A stretch of 32,864 bases of DNA from Streptomyces sp. SID10853 (GCF_010548145.1 NZ_JAAGLN010000061.1:1-32864); one strand, 5' to 3'; numbered from the stretch's first letter, positions 23,866 through 31,850 are shown. A program made the numbers and translations. The notes: generated by a model not told the origin, from the sequence alone.

Positions 23866-24522
23866 ATGGCCCGCCCACGCAAGCCCCTCCTCAGCAGGGA
23901 GCGCATCGTCACCGCCGCGAGCGCGCTCGTGGACTCCGAGGGGCTCGCCGCCGTCTCCACCCGCCGGCTCGCGGCCGAGCTGGGGGTCAGCGGGCCCTCC
24001 CTCTACAACCACTTCGCCACCAAGGACGAGATCCTGGAAGCGGTCGCCGACGCCGTCTCCGCGCAGGTCGATCTGTCGATGTTCGACGAGAGCGACGACC
24101 GCGACTGGCGTACCGCGCTGCACGACTGGGCCGTCTCCTACCGGGCGGCGCTCAGCGACCACCCCAACATCGTCCCGGTGCTGGCCGGCGGCCCCGGACG
24201 GCGTCCGGCCGGGCTGCGGGTGGCCGACGCGGTCTTCGGCGCGATGGTCCGCGCGGGGTGGCCGCCCGCCCAGGCCACCTACATCGGGGCGCTGATGCGG
24301 TACTTCGTCACCGGCTCGGCGCTCGGCTCGTTCGCACGCGGATTCGTCGACGACGAGACCGCCTACGACCCCGCCGACTATCCGCACCTCGGCCAGGCGC
24401 ATCTGCTCGCCGAGCACCGGCAGAAGGTCGACAACGGCGCCTTCGAGACCGGGCTCAGGGCGCTGGTGGACGGCCTGGCGCTGCAGTTCGCGGCCGTCAG
24501 ACCGGTGCGGGGCAAGGCCTGA
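23866..24522 (+). CDS. TetR-family regulator of the dehydrogenase regulon
   Basis: A 218-residue regulator with a basic N-terminus (MARPRKPLLSRERIVTAA), helix-turn-helix at about 24-56 (STRRLAAELGVSGPSLYNHF), and a C-terminal domain like that of TetR/ActR proteins. The ATG at 23866 is used because TACTAT lies seven bases upstream; the in-frame ATG at 23857 falls inside that hexamer. It is divergent from the acyl-CoA dehydrogenase gene and convergent with the alcohol dehydrogenase gene. The palindromes at 23820 and 27134 suggest one regulon: the dehydrogenase gene, itself and the aldehyde/alcohol dehydrogenase pair. Confidence 0.9.
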   Translation: MARPRKPLLSRERIVTAASALVDSEGLAAVSTRRLAAELGVSGPSLYNHFATKDEILEAVADAVSAQVDLSMFDESDDRDWRTALHDWAVSYRAALSDHPNIVPVLAGGPGRRPAGLRVADAVFGAMVRAGWPPAQATYIGALMRYFVTGSALGSFARGFVDDETAYDPADYPHLGQAHLLAEHRQKVDNGAFETGLRALVDGLALQFAAVRPVRGKA

Positions 24523-24547
24523 CCCGTACGGCGCGGAAGCCCCGCCG

Positions 24548-25639
24548 TCAGGAGTCCTGGCCGAAGACCACCAGCGCCCGGCCGCCCTTGCCCGCCAGCA
24601 TGTTCTCGAACGCGCCGGGGATCCCCTCCAGGCCGATCCGCTCCGTCACCAGCGCCCCCACGTCGAGCCGCCCCGCCCTGATGTGCCCGGCGAGCACCGG
24701 CAGGTCCTGCGCCGGATCGGAGTTGCCGTAGACGCAGCCCGACAGCGTGCGGCCCCAGTGGAAGAGCTCCAGGGCGTTGAACGTGACCTGCTGGTCCTTG
24801 CCGCCGATGCCGACCACCGTCGTACGGCCGCCGCGCCGCGTCGACTCCCAGGCCGTACGGATCGTCTCCGCGCGGCCCACGCACTCCACCGCGGCGTCCA
24901 CGCCGTGGCCGCCCGTCAGCCGGCGGATGTCCTTGGCCGTCGTGCCGGACGCCACCACGAACTCGGTGGCGCCGGCGGCCCGCGCCAGCTCCTCCTTCGC
25001 CGGGGAGACATCCACCGCGACGATCGCCGAAGCCCCCGCGATCCGCGCGGACTGCAGTGTCGCGAGGCCGACACCGCCCACGCCGAAGACCGCGACCGTC
25101 TCCCCCGCCCGGACCCGCGCCGAGTGGTGGACAGCGCCGTACCCGGTGAGGACGGCGCAGCCGAGCAGCGCCGCGTCGGTGAGCGGGATACCGTCGGGCA
25201 CCGGCAGGACGCAGCTCGCGGAGACGACGGTCTCCTCGGCGAACGCCGCGACGTTCAGGCCGGGATGGAGCTCGGTGCCGTCGGCGGTACGGGCGTGGAT
25301 ACGGCCCGCCCCCGACAGCGCTTCGGCGCAGAGCCACACCTCACCGAGCGAGCAGGCATGGCATGTCCCGCAGGACGGCGCCCAGTTGAGGACGACACCG
25401 TCACCGGGAGCGACATGGGTGACGCCGTCCCCCACGGAGACGACGGTGCCCGCGCCCTCGTGGCCGAGGACCGCGGGGACCGGCACCCGCATGGTGCCGT
25501 TGGCCAGCGAGAGGTCGGAGTGGCAGACTCCGGCGGCGGCGAGGCGGACCCGGACCTGGCCGGGGCCCGGCTCGGGCAGTTCGATGCCGGTGATCTCCAG
25601 GGGGGACCCGACGGCGGACAGGACGGCTGCGCGGACCAT
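24548..25639 (-). CDS. Zinc-dependent alcohol dehydrogenase (MDR)
   Basis: A 363-residue enzyme. Catalytic zinc ligands are Cys39 (GVCHSD), His60 with Glu61 (GHEGAG) and Cys161 (LGCAVLTGYGA). The structural zinc cluster is Cys90, Cys93, Cys96 and Cys104. The Rossmann motif GVGGVGL is at 186-192, and VAVDVSPAK suggests NAD preference (Asp after the second strand). The ATG at 25639 has GGGAG eight bases upstream. It starts 17 bases after the aldehyde dehydrogenase stop and so is the second gene of that operon. Together they could convert an alcohol to the acid via the aldehyde. The substrate is unknown. The gap to the convergent TetR is 25 bases. Confidence 0.92.
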   Translation of the reverse strand: MVRAAVLSAVGSPLEITGIELPEPGPGQVRVRLAAAGVCHSDLSLANGTMRVPVPAVLGHEGAGTVVSVGDGVTHVAPGDGVVLNWAPSCGTCHACSLGEVWLCAEALSGAGRIHARTADGTELHPGLNVAAFAEETVVSASCVLPVPDGIPLTDAALLGCAVLTGYGAVHHSARVRAGETVAVFGVGGVGLATLQSARIAGASAIVAVDVSPAKEELARAAGATEFVVASGTTAKDIRRLTGGHGVDAAVECVGRAETIRTAWESTRRGGRTTVVGIGGKDQQVTFNALELFHWGRTLSGCVYGNSDPAQDLPVLAGHIRAGRLDVGALVTERIGLEGIPGAFENMLAGKGGRALVVFGQDS

Positions 25640-25656
25640 GAGCGGTGCTCCCGGGC

Positions 25657-27051
25657 TCAGAACTGCAGGGACTTGGTCTGGAGGTACTCGGCGAGGCCGT
25701 GCGAGCCGAGCTCGCGGCCGACGCCCGACTGTTTGTAACCGCCGAAGGGCGCCAGCGGGTTGAAGCGGCCGCCGTTGATGTCGACCTGGCCGGTGTCCAT
25801 CCGCCGGGCGAAGGCCACCGCCTCGCTCTCCTCGCCGGCCCAGACCGCGCCCGCGAGGCCGTAGACGGTGCCGTTGGCGATGCGCAGGGCGTCCTCCTCG
25901 TCCTCGTAGACGATGACCGAGACGACCGGGCCGAAGATCTCCTCCTGCGCGATGGTCATGCCGGGGGTGACATCGGCGAAGACGGTCGGACTGACGTAGT
26001 ACCCCCGCTCCAGCGGCGCTTCGGCGCCGCCCGCGACGAGCCTGGCACCCTCCGCCACGCCCTTCTCGATGTAGCCGCGGACACGGTCCAGCTGTCTGGC
26101 GTTGACCAGCGGGCCCAGCCGCTCGCCCGGGACGTACTTGGCGGCCGCGGCCGCCGCGAGGGCGACCGCCTCGTCGTACTGGTCGCGGTGGACCAGCATC
26201 CGGGTCCAGGCGCTGCACGTCTGGCCGGAGTTGCCCATGACGTTGGCGACGCCGACGCCCACCGCCTTGGCCAGGTCGGCGCTGGGCAGGATGACGTTGG
26301 CGGACTTGCCGCCCAGTTCCAGGGCGACACGTTTGACGGCCGCGCCGGCGACCGCGCCGATCTGCCGGCCGACCGCGGTGGAGCCGGTGAAGGAGACCAG
26401 GTCCACGCCGTCGTGCCCGGCCAGGGCCTGGCCCGCGACCGTCCCGACCCCGGTGACCAGGTTGAACACTCCGGCGGGCAGCCCCGCTTCCGCGGTCGCC
26501 TCGGCGAACAGCTGCGCCGTCAGCGGGGTGTCCTCGGCCGGCTTCAGGACGACCGTGCAGCCCGCGGCGAGCGCCGGGGCCACCTTGGCGACGATCTGGT
26601 GCAGCGGGTAGTTCCAGGGGGTGATCGCGCCGACGACACCGACCGGCTCGGACAGGACGGTGGAGTTGCCGACCCTCTCCTCGAAGGGGTGCGTGGCGGC
26701 CAGGTCCGCGTACGAACCGGCGACCAGCGCGGGCACCCCGGCGTGGACGAGCCGGGAGAACTGCAGGGGCGCGCCCAGCTCGGCGGTGACGGTCTCCGCG
26801 ATCTCGTCCTGGCGTGCGACCAGCACATCGCGCAGGGCGCCGATCCTGGCGGCGCGGTCGGCGGGCGCGGTCGCGGCCCAGCCGGGGAAGGCCGCACGGG
26901 CCGCCCGTACCGCCGCGTCGACGTCCTCCGGGGTACCGGCCGGGACATGGCCGATGACCTGCTCGTCGGCCGGGTTCACCACCGCGATCGTGTCCCGGCC
27001 CGCGGCGGGCCGCCACTCGCCGCCGATGTACATGCCGTCGTGGGCCTTCAT
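25657..27051 (-). CDS. Aldehyde dehydrogenase family protein
   Basis: A 464-residue NAD(P)-dependent dehydrogenase. Asn147 in TPWNYP, Lys170 in VLKPAEDTP, the FTGSTAVGR turn (~221), general base Glu245 in LELGGKS, and nucleophile Cys279 in GNSGQTCSA are all present; EEIFGPVVSV closes the active-site part. It should oxidise an aldehyde to an acid. The ATG at 27051 follows GGAGGAG by four bases; a longer frame to 27180 runs through the operator and is unlikely. It is the first gene of a two-gene operon with the alcohol dehydrogenase. The operator at 27134-27152 overlaps a TAGTTT -10-like hexamer. Confidence 0.92.
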   Translation of the reverse strand: MKAHDGMYIGGEWRPAAGRDTIAVVNPADEQVIGHVPAGTPEDVDAAVRAARAAFPGWAATAPADRAARIGALRDVLVARQDEIAETVTAELGAPLQFSRLVHAGVPALVAGSYADLAATHPFEERVGNSTVLSEPVGVVGAITPWNYPLHQIVAKVAPALAAGCTVVLKPAEDTPLTAQLFAEATAEAGLPAGVFNLVTGVGTVAGQALAGHDGVDLVSFTGSTAVGRQIGAVAGAAVKRVALELGGKSANVILPSADLAKAVGVGVANVMGNSGQTCSAWTRMLVHRDQYDEAVALAAAAAAKYVPGERLGPLVNARQLDRVRGYIEKGVAEGARLVAGGAEAPLERGYYVSPTVFADVTPGMTIAQEEIFGPVVSVIVYEDEEDALRIANGTVYGLAGAVWAGEESEAVAFARRMDTGQVDINGGRFNPLAPFGGYKQSGVGRELGSHGLAEYLQTKSLQF

Positions 27052-27133
27052 CGCACTCCTCCAGAGCCTGCCGGTGTACGTGCCGTTACCGACACGGCGC
27101 CCTGGGGGTGCCGAGCGGTGACCGTCACCGCAC

Positions 27134-27152
27134 AAACTAGCGATGTTAGTTT
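27134..27152. promoter_or_regulatory. Predicted TetR operator before aldehyde dehydrogenase
   Basis: AAACTAGCGATGTTAGTTT is an 8-3-8 dyad (seven of eight arm positions) closely related to the site at 23820-23838. It lies 83 bases before the aldehyde dehydrogenase start. On the minus strand its end is TAGTTT, a -10-like hexamer, so binding would block the promoter. Confidence 0.7.
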
Positions 27153-27186
27153 CCCGGCGCCAGGCACCGGGTGCCGGCACCGGCCG

Positions 27187-28545
27187 TCAGAGCGGCCCCT
27201 GGTCCAGGCCGGGCTGGTCCCCGGGCGCGGGACAGATCCGGCGCCCGTGGTGGTCGAAGACGTACAGATGGGCCAGGTCGACGAGGAGCGGCACCTGCGC
27301 GCCCGTCCGCACCCGCAGATCGGGGCTGGTGCGGACGACCAGATCGCCCGAGCCGAGCGTGGGGCGGCCGGAGTCGTACGCGGCCGGACGGGAAGGCGGC
27401 GCCGGCGCGTCGAGCACCGCCACCCGGCCGGGCCCGCGCTGTCCCGCGCGCCCCCTGATCCGGGTCAGCACACCGGGCGCCGGCCCGCTTCTGCGGCGGC
27501 GCGGCGCCGGGGCGGTGCGGGGCGACCCCAGCTCCGGCACGACGGCGGGGCGCGAGCCGGTGTCGAGGTGGACGAGCGCCTCGTGGCCCTGGTACTCCAT
27601 GTGCTCGACCAGGCCGCTGATGGCCACCTCGCCGGGGCGCGCCTGGCTGGGCGCCGCGATCCGCACGGCCTCCGAGCGCAGCCCCACGATGAGCTGTCTG
27701 CCCTGCTGGATCCGCAGGAGCTGGTGGTCGGTGGAGAGCGGTTCGGACAGCCTCAGCCGCTGTCTGCCCAGGTCGATCGACATCGCGCCGTCCAGCGGCG
27801 CGTGCACCACGGCCTGGAGCAGGTTGATGCGCGGGGTGCCGATGAACGCGGCGACGAAGACGTTCTCCGGCAGCCCGTAGGCATCCCGGGGGCTGCTGAC
27901 CTGCTGGAGCACTCCGCCGCGCAGGACGGCGACCCGGTCACCCAGCGACATCGCCTCGGACTGGTCGTGCGTGACGTAGATGGTCGTCACGCCCAACTCA
28001 CGGGTGAGGTGCGCGATCTCGGCCCGCAGATGGTTGCGCAGCTTGGCGTCGAGGTTCGACAGCGGCTCGTCCATCAGGAAGACCGAAGGCCGGCGCGAGA
28101 TGGCCCGTCCCATCGCCACGCGCTGCCGCTCACCGCCGGAGAGCTGGCCCGGATAGCGGTCCAGGAGGTCCTCGATACCGAGCATCCTTGCGGTCGCCTC
28201 GACCCGGGGGCCGCTGTCCTCGCCGGGCGCCTCGAAGCGCAGCGGGAACCCGATGTTGTCGCGGCTGGTCATGCTCGGGTAGAGCGCGAAGTTCTGGAAG
28301 ACCATGGCCATCCCGCGCTGCCCCGGCGGCAGATGGTTGGCGTACGCGCCGTCCAGGAGCAGTTCGCCCTCGGAGATGTCCTCCAGCCCCGCCACCATGC
28401 GCAGGACCGTCGACTTCCCGCAGCCGGAGGGTCCGAGCAGTACGAGGAACTCGCCGGGCGCGACATCGAGGGAGACCCGGTCGACGGCGCGCACGCCGCG
28501 GTCGTACGTCTTGGAGATGCTGTGCAGGGAGATGGCTCGCGACAT
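27187..28545 (-). CDS. Sugar-type ABC transporter ATPase (MsiK/UgpC-like), orphan
   Basis: A 452-residue ABC ATPase. Walker A GPSGCGKST (38-46), Q-loop Gln84, signature LSGGERQR (135-142), Walker B VFLMDEP (155-161) and H-loop His193 are intact. The C-terminal regulatory OB/TOBE region (~235-430) identifies it with the MalK/UgpC/MsiK group that drives sugar import. Between residues ~341 and 397 an Arg/Pro/Ala-rich insertion splits the TOBE part, so the protein is longer than the usual ~370-380. There is no permease or binding protein in the window, so it may serve distant importers, as MsiK does. ATG 28545 has a weak GGA upstream; a TAGTTT hexamer at 28608-28613 could be its -10. Confidence 0.85.
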   Translation of the reverse strand: MSRAISLHSISKTYDRGVRAVDRVSLDVAPGEFLVLLGPSGCGKSTVLRMVAGLEDISEGELLLDGAYANHLPPGQRGMAMVFQNFALYPSMTSRDNIGFPLRFEAPGEDSGPRVEATARMLGIEDLLDRYPGQLSGGERQRVAMGRAISRRPSVFLMDEPLSNLDAKLRNHLRAEIAHLTRELGVTTIYVTHDQSEAMSLGDRVAVLRGGVLQQVSSPRDAYGLPENVFVAAFIGTPRINLLQAVVHAPLDGAMSIDLGRQRLRLSEPLSTDHQLLRIQQGRQLIVGLRSEAVRIAAPSQARPGEVAISGLVEHMEYQGHEALVHLDTGSRPAVVPELGSPRTAPAPRRRRSGPAPGVLTRIRGRAGQRGPGRVAVLDAPAPPSRPAAYDSGRPTLGSGDLVVRTSPDLRVRTGAQVPLLVDLAHLYVFDHHGRRICPAPGDQPGLDQGPL

Positions 28546-28691
28546 GGCATTCCGTCCGGGGCGGTCAGCGCGACGGCTGCTGTGGCCAGAAGTGACCACT
28601 GGGGCGAAAACTATCCGGTCGCCGACAGGTTGGGAATGGCTCGAACCGACCAATCCGCACGCTCAGCTCATCACCGGTCTACGGAGCGCCG

Positions 28692-28721
28692 CCGGCGCGC
28701 GTGCCGGGCGTCGCGCGCCGG
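28692..28721 (-). terminator. Hairpin terminator after the hmgA-linked TetR
   Basis: A perfect 10-bp stem (CCGGCGCGCG with CGCGCGCCGG) and a 10-base loop lie 22 bases after the TetR stop on the minus strand, before the ABC ATPase gene. Confidence 0.65.
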
Positions 28722-28742
28722 ACACGACGTCGCGGACACGCC

Positions 28743-29339
28743 CTAGTCGAGTACCGGTCCGAGATACGCGTGCAGCAGCTCCCTCACCTCGGCGATCAGC
28801 CCGGCGTCCCCCGACGGCTCGGCGCGGAAGGCGAGTTGGAGCAGTGCGTCGGTCGCCTCGACACCCACGAGCACCTTGCGGCGCAGCCTGCTGTCGGCGG
28901 CCCTGCCGAGGTGGGACGCGAGCAGTTCACTGAGGCGGTCGGCGACCTTCGGGTTGGGTTCGTCCAGCGGCGCCGGGCCGCCGAAGTCGACGAATGCGAA
29001 CCCGGGCACCGTCCGCCGCATGGCCAGGTACTCGTCCAGTACGGCGTCGATCACCCCGCGCCAGTCGGCCGCGGGGAGCGTGGTGAGCCGCTCGGTGATC
29101 CGGGCCGCGTAGCCGTCCAGATTGCGCTGTGCCAGGGCGTCCGCCATCGCGCGTTTGTTCCCGAAGAAGCGGTAGACGGAGCCGATGGGCACGGCGGCCC
29201 GCGCGGCGACGGCACGGGTGGTGAGCTGCTCGTAGCCGTCCTCGTCGAGGATTTCCGCGCAGGCGTCGAGTATCCGGGCCAGCCGCTCGGCACTGCGTTG
29301 CTGTACGGGGACGCGCCGGAGCGCGTTCGGATCGGACAT
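28743..29339 (-). CDS. TetR-family regulator divergent from hmgA
   Basis: A 198-residue repressor. The helix-turn-helix is clear (AEILDEDGYEQLTTRAVAAR, then AAVPIGSVYRFFGNKRAMADAL). The ligand domain includes VPGFAFVDFGGPAPLDEPN. ATG 29339 begins the conserved part with GGAG just upstream; ATGs at 29348 and 29351 are alternatives. It is divergent from homogentisate dioxygenase, and the shared 98-110-bp gap holds a perfect inverted repeat overlapping the hmgA -10 (29404-29427). Control of hmgA is the simplest reading, perhaps with homogentisate or a related aromatic acid as inducer. That is inference. Confidence 0.85.
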   Translation of the reverse strand: MSDPNALRRVPVQQRSAERLARILDACAEILDEDGYEQLTTRAVAARAAVPIGSVYRFFGNKRAMADALAQRNLDGYAARITERLTTLPAADWRGVIDAVLDEYLAMRRTVPGFAFVDFGGPAPLDEPNPKVADRLSELLASHLGRAADSRLRRKVLVGVEATDALLQLAFRAEPSGDAGLIAEVRELLHAYLGPVLD

Positions 29340-29385
29340 GCGCTCCATCATGCCCCGGCGCGCTGTCGCCGCCGGTTTCTCCCCG

Positions 29386-29414
29386 TTGACGGACGGTAAG
29401 CGCAATCCTACTGT
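29386..29414 (+). promoter_or_regulatory. Predicted hmgA promoter
   Basis: TTGACG (29386-29391), a 17-base spacer and TACTGT (29409-29414) form a good vegetative-type promoter. Transcription should start near 29421 and give a leader of about 29 bases before the ATG at 29450. Confidence 0.65.
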
Positions 29415-29427
29415 TGAGCATAGGATT
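29404..29427. promoter_or_regulatory. Operator-like inverted repeat at hmgA promoter
   Basis: AATCCTA-N10-TAGGATT is a perfect 7+7 dyad. It covers the -10 (29409-29414) and the predicted start of hmgA, an ideal place for a repressor. The divergent TetR gene (28743-29339) is the natural candidate to bind it. Confidence 0.68.
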
Positions 29428-29449
29428 CTTTCGGCACCGGGAGCGAGCG

Positions 29450-30823
29450 ATGACGACCACCGAGCAGGCCAGAGAGATCGAGCGGGCCGGAGAGATCGAG
29501 CGGGCCAGGGAGACGGCCGACGCCCTCGTGTACGCCCCGGGTTTCGGCAATGAGCACAGCACGGAGGCGGTGCCCGGCGCCCTGCCCCATGGCCGGAACT
29601 CGCCGCAGCGCGCCCCCCTCGGGCTCTACGCGGAGCAGCTCAGCGGCTCCGCGTTCACCGAGCCCCGCGCGCACAACCGGCGCTCCTGGCTCTACCGGAT
29701 CAGGCCGTCCGCCGCCCACCCGCCGTTCGTACGGATCGACAACGGCACGGTGCGCGGCGCGCCGTTCACCGAGACGGTGCCCGACCCCAACCGGCTGCGC
29801 TGGGACCCGCTTCCCGAGCCGGCGCCCGGCACGGACTTCCTGGCCGGCCTGTGGACCCTGGGCGGCAACGGCGACGCGAGCCGGCGCTCCGGGATGGCCG
29901 TTCACCTCTACCACGCCAACTCCCCCATGACCGGGCGGGTGTTCAGCGACTCCGACGGCGAGCTGCTGATCGTCCCGGAGAGCGGCGGGCTCCTCATCCG
30001 TACGGAGCTGGGGCTGCTGGGCGTGCGGCCCGGCCAGATCGCGCTGATCCCGCGCGGGGTGCGGTTCCGCGTCGAGCTGCTGGACGGGACGGTGCGCGGC
30101 TATGTCTGCGAGAACTACGGCCGCCCCTTCCAGCTTCCCGACCTCGGCCCGATCGGCGCCAACGGCCTGGCGAACGCACGGGACTTCCTGGCCCCGGTGG
30201 CCGCGTACGAGGACGACGGCGGCGCCGGGCGCCCGGTCCAGGTGGTCAACAAGTACTGCGGCAATCTCTGGGCCGCGGAGTACGACCACTCACCGCTGGA
30301 CGTGGTGGCCTGGCACGGCAGCCATGTGCCGTACGTCTACGACCTGCACCGGTTCAATGTGCTGGGCTCCATCAGCTACGACCACCCGGACCCGTCGATC
30401 TTCACGGTGCTGACGTCCCCGTCCGACACCCAGGGGCTCGCCGGTGTCGACTTCGTGGTCTTCGCGCCGCGCTGGCTGGTCGGCGAGGACACCTTCCGGC
30501 CGCCGTACTTCCACCGCAATGTGATGAGCGAGTACATGGGGCTGATCGAGGGCGCGTACGACGCGAAGACGGCGGGCAAGGGCGGTTTCGTACCGGGCGG
30601 CGGCTCCCTGCACAACATGATGTCCGCGCACGGGCCGGACCGGGAGACCTTCGAGCGGGCGTCCGCCGCCGAGCTCAAGCCCCAGAAGATCGACGACGGG
30701 CTGGCCTTCATGTTCGAGACGCGCTGGCCGGTGACGGCGACCGCGCAGGCGGCGGGGGCCGGTCATCTGCAGACCGGTTACGACCAGGTGTGGCAGGGGC
30801 TGGCCAGGCACTGGGAAGGCTGA
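29450..30823 (+). CDS. hmgA: Homogentisate 1,2-dioxygenase
   Basis: A 457-residue Fe(II) ring-cleavage dioxygenase converting homogentisate to maleylacetoacetate in tyrosine/phenylalanine catabolism. The iron ligands align as His355 and Glu361 (HRNVMSE) and His394 (SAHGPD); His388 in GGSLHNMM is also conserved. GFGNEHSTEAVPGALPHGRN near the N-terminus is family-specific. Residues 6-20 have a short duplicated EIERA-type segment, not part of the fold. The ATG at 29450 follows GGGAG by six bases; the TTG at 29414 lies in the promoter. No hmgB or maleylacetoacetate isomerase genes lie next to it. It follows a strong promoter and operator. Confidence 0.96.
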   Translation: MTTTEQAREIERAGEIERARETADALVYAPGFGNEHSTEAVPGALPHGRNSPQRAPLGLYAEQLSGSAFTEPRAHNRRSWLYRIRPSAAHPPFVRIDNGTVRGAPFTETVPDPNRLRWDPLPEPAPGTDFLAGLWTLGGNGDASRRSGMAVHLYHANSPMTGRVFSDSDGELLIVPESGGLLIRTELGLLGVRPGQIALIPRGVRFRVELLDGTVRGYVCENYGRPFQLPDLGPIGANGLANARDFLAPVAAYEDDGGAGRPVQVVNKYCGNLWAAEYDHSPLDVVAWHGSHVPYVYDLHRFNVLGSISYDHPDPSIFTVLTSPSDTQGLAGVDFVVFAPRWLVGEDTFRPPYFHRNVMSEYMGLIEGAYDAKTAGKGGFVPGGGSLHNMMSAHGPDRETFERASAAELKPQKIDDGLAFMFETRWPVTATAQAAGAGHLQTGYDQVWQGLARHWEG

Positions 30824-30850
30824 ACGGCACGCGGAGGCGGAGTACGCGGT

Positions 30851-30990
30851 ACTCGGACACCGCGGCACTCCGGCCCAGCAGCACTCGGACACCGCGGCAC
30901 TCCGGCCCAGCAGCACTCGGACATCGCGGTACTCGGGGACAGCAGCACTCGGGCACAGCAGCACCGACACCGCGGTACTCGGGCACACGG
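30851..30990. repeat. Decaying tandem array, 32-bp unit of two 16-bp halves
   Basis: Two identical 32-bp units lie at 30851-30882 and 30883-30914, a diverged third at 30915-30946, then 16-bp and shorter pieces to about 30990. Each unit is two related 16-mers, ACTCGGACACCGCGGC and ACTCCGGCCCAGCAGC. It fills the gap between hmgA and the GntR gene. There are no spacers, so it is not a CRISPR array. Confidence 0.85.
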
Positions 30991-31056
30991 TACGGTCGAA
31001 GATCACCGGCCGCCCGGTGCCGGCACGGCCGACCTTCCGTACGTACGGAGACCCAC

Positions 31057-31806
31057 GTGACCGCCTTCGCACCCGACTCGCTGGTCCTGAACCGCCGCCT
31101 GCCCCTCTGGTACCAGGTCTCGCAGTCGCTGCGGGCGTCGATACTGGGCCGCCGTCCGCAGGATCCGCTGCGGCTGCCCACCGAGGAGCAGCTGGCCGGG
31201 CACTACCGCGTCAGTGTGCTCACCATGCGCCAGGCCCTCAAGGAGCTGGAGACCGAGGGCCTGATCACCCGGCACAGGCGGCGCGGGACCTTCATCGACC
31301 CCGGCGCGCGGCCGAGCGCTCCGCGCCGTCTGCTGGGGTCGATCGACGCGATCGTCGCCCAGCAGTCGGGCGAGCGGACGACCGTGCTCGGCCACGGCCC
31401 GGCCCCGGTGCCCGGCGAGTTCGCCGAGCACTTCCCCGGCCTTGACGAGATAGTCGACTACACCCGGCTGCGCTGCGACGGCGAGAGCGGCGAACCGACC
31501 AACTGGGCGCAGAACGCGCTCCGTCCGGAGATCGCCGCCGCCGTCCGGATCAGCGATCTGGAGCGCTGGCCGATGACCAAGGTCCTGCGCGACGAGGTGG
31601 GGGTACGGATCAGCCGGATCACCGACACGATCGAGGCCCGGCTGGCGGACCCGGTGACGGCCGAACTGCTCCAGGTTCCACTGCTCTCGCCGATCCTGCA
31701 CTACACGGGGGTGACGTACGACGAGGCGGGCCAGGTCGTGGATGTGGCCCGGATCCGGTACCGGGGCGACAAGTTCTCCTTCTCGGTGACGGTGGAAGCA
31801 CCCTGA
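31057..31806 (+). CDS. GntR-family regulator with UTRA domain (HutC/FarR type)
   Basis: A 249-residue regulator. The winged helix is residues ~14-86 (LPLWYQVSQSLRASILG, then LPTEEQLAGHYRVSVLTMRQ and the LITRHRRRGTFI wing). The C-terminal part from ~100 to 245 is a UTRA ligand domain ending in ARIRYRGDKFSFSVTVE. The GTG at 31057 is six bases after GGAG. It is downstream of hmgA on the same strand but separated by a repeat array. Control of hmgA or of distant catabolic genes is possible, though no operator is obvious. The ligand is unknown. Confidence 0.9.
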   Translation: MTAFAPDSLVLNRRLPLWYQVSQSLRASILGRRPQDPLRLPTEEQLAGHYRVSVLTMRQALKELETEGLITRHRRRGTFIDPGARPSAPRRLLGSIDAIVAQQSGERTTVLGHGPAPVPGEFAEHFPGLDEIVDYTRLRCDGESGEPTNWAQNALRPEIAAAVRISDLERWPMTKVLRDEVGVRISRITDTIEARLADPVTAELLQVPLLSPILHYTGVTYDEAGQVVDVARIRYRGDKFSFSVTVEAP

Positions 31807-31850
31807 GTTCACTCTGAGTTCCACTGAGTTCCCTGAGTCCCCCTGAGTTC
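31803..31850. repeat. Five CTGAGTTC repeats after the GntR gene
   Basis: CTGAGTTC or CTGAGTCC begins at 31803, 31814, 31824, 31833 and 31843, with 9-11-base spacing. The first copy includes the TGA stop of the GntR gene. Function is not known. Confidence 0.75.

Noticed and set aside
24515..24561. Bidirectional terminator between the TetR and ADH genes (CCTGA...TCAGG, CGGCG...CGCCG)
   Set aside because: The two short stems are separated by an unpaired six-base bulge, too weak to call.
25645..28746. A 1033-codon open frame on the plus strand opposite the ALDH and ABC genes
   Set aside because: It is an antisense frame kept open by high GC. It lies opposite well-recognised enzymes with intact catalytic motifs and itself shows no family similarity.
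30851..30990. Possible CRISPR array
   Set aside because: Units are directly abutting, with no unique spacers, and no cas genes are near.
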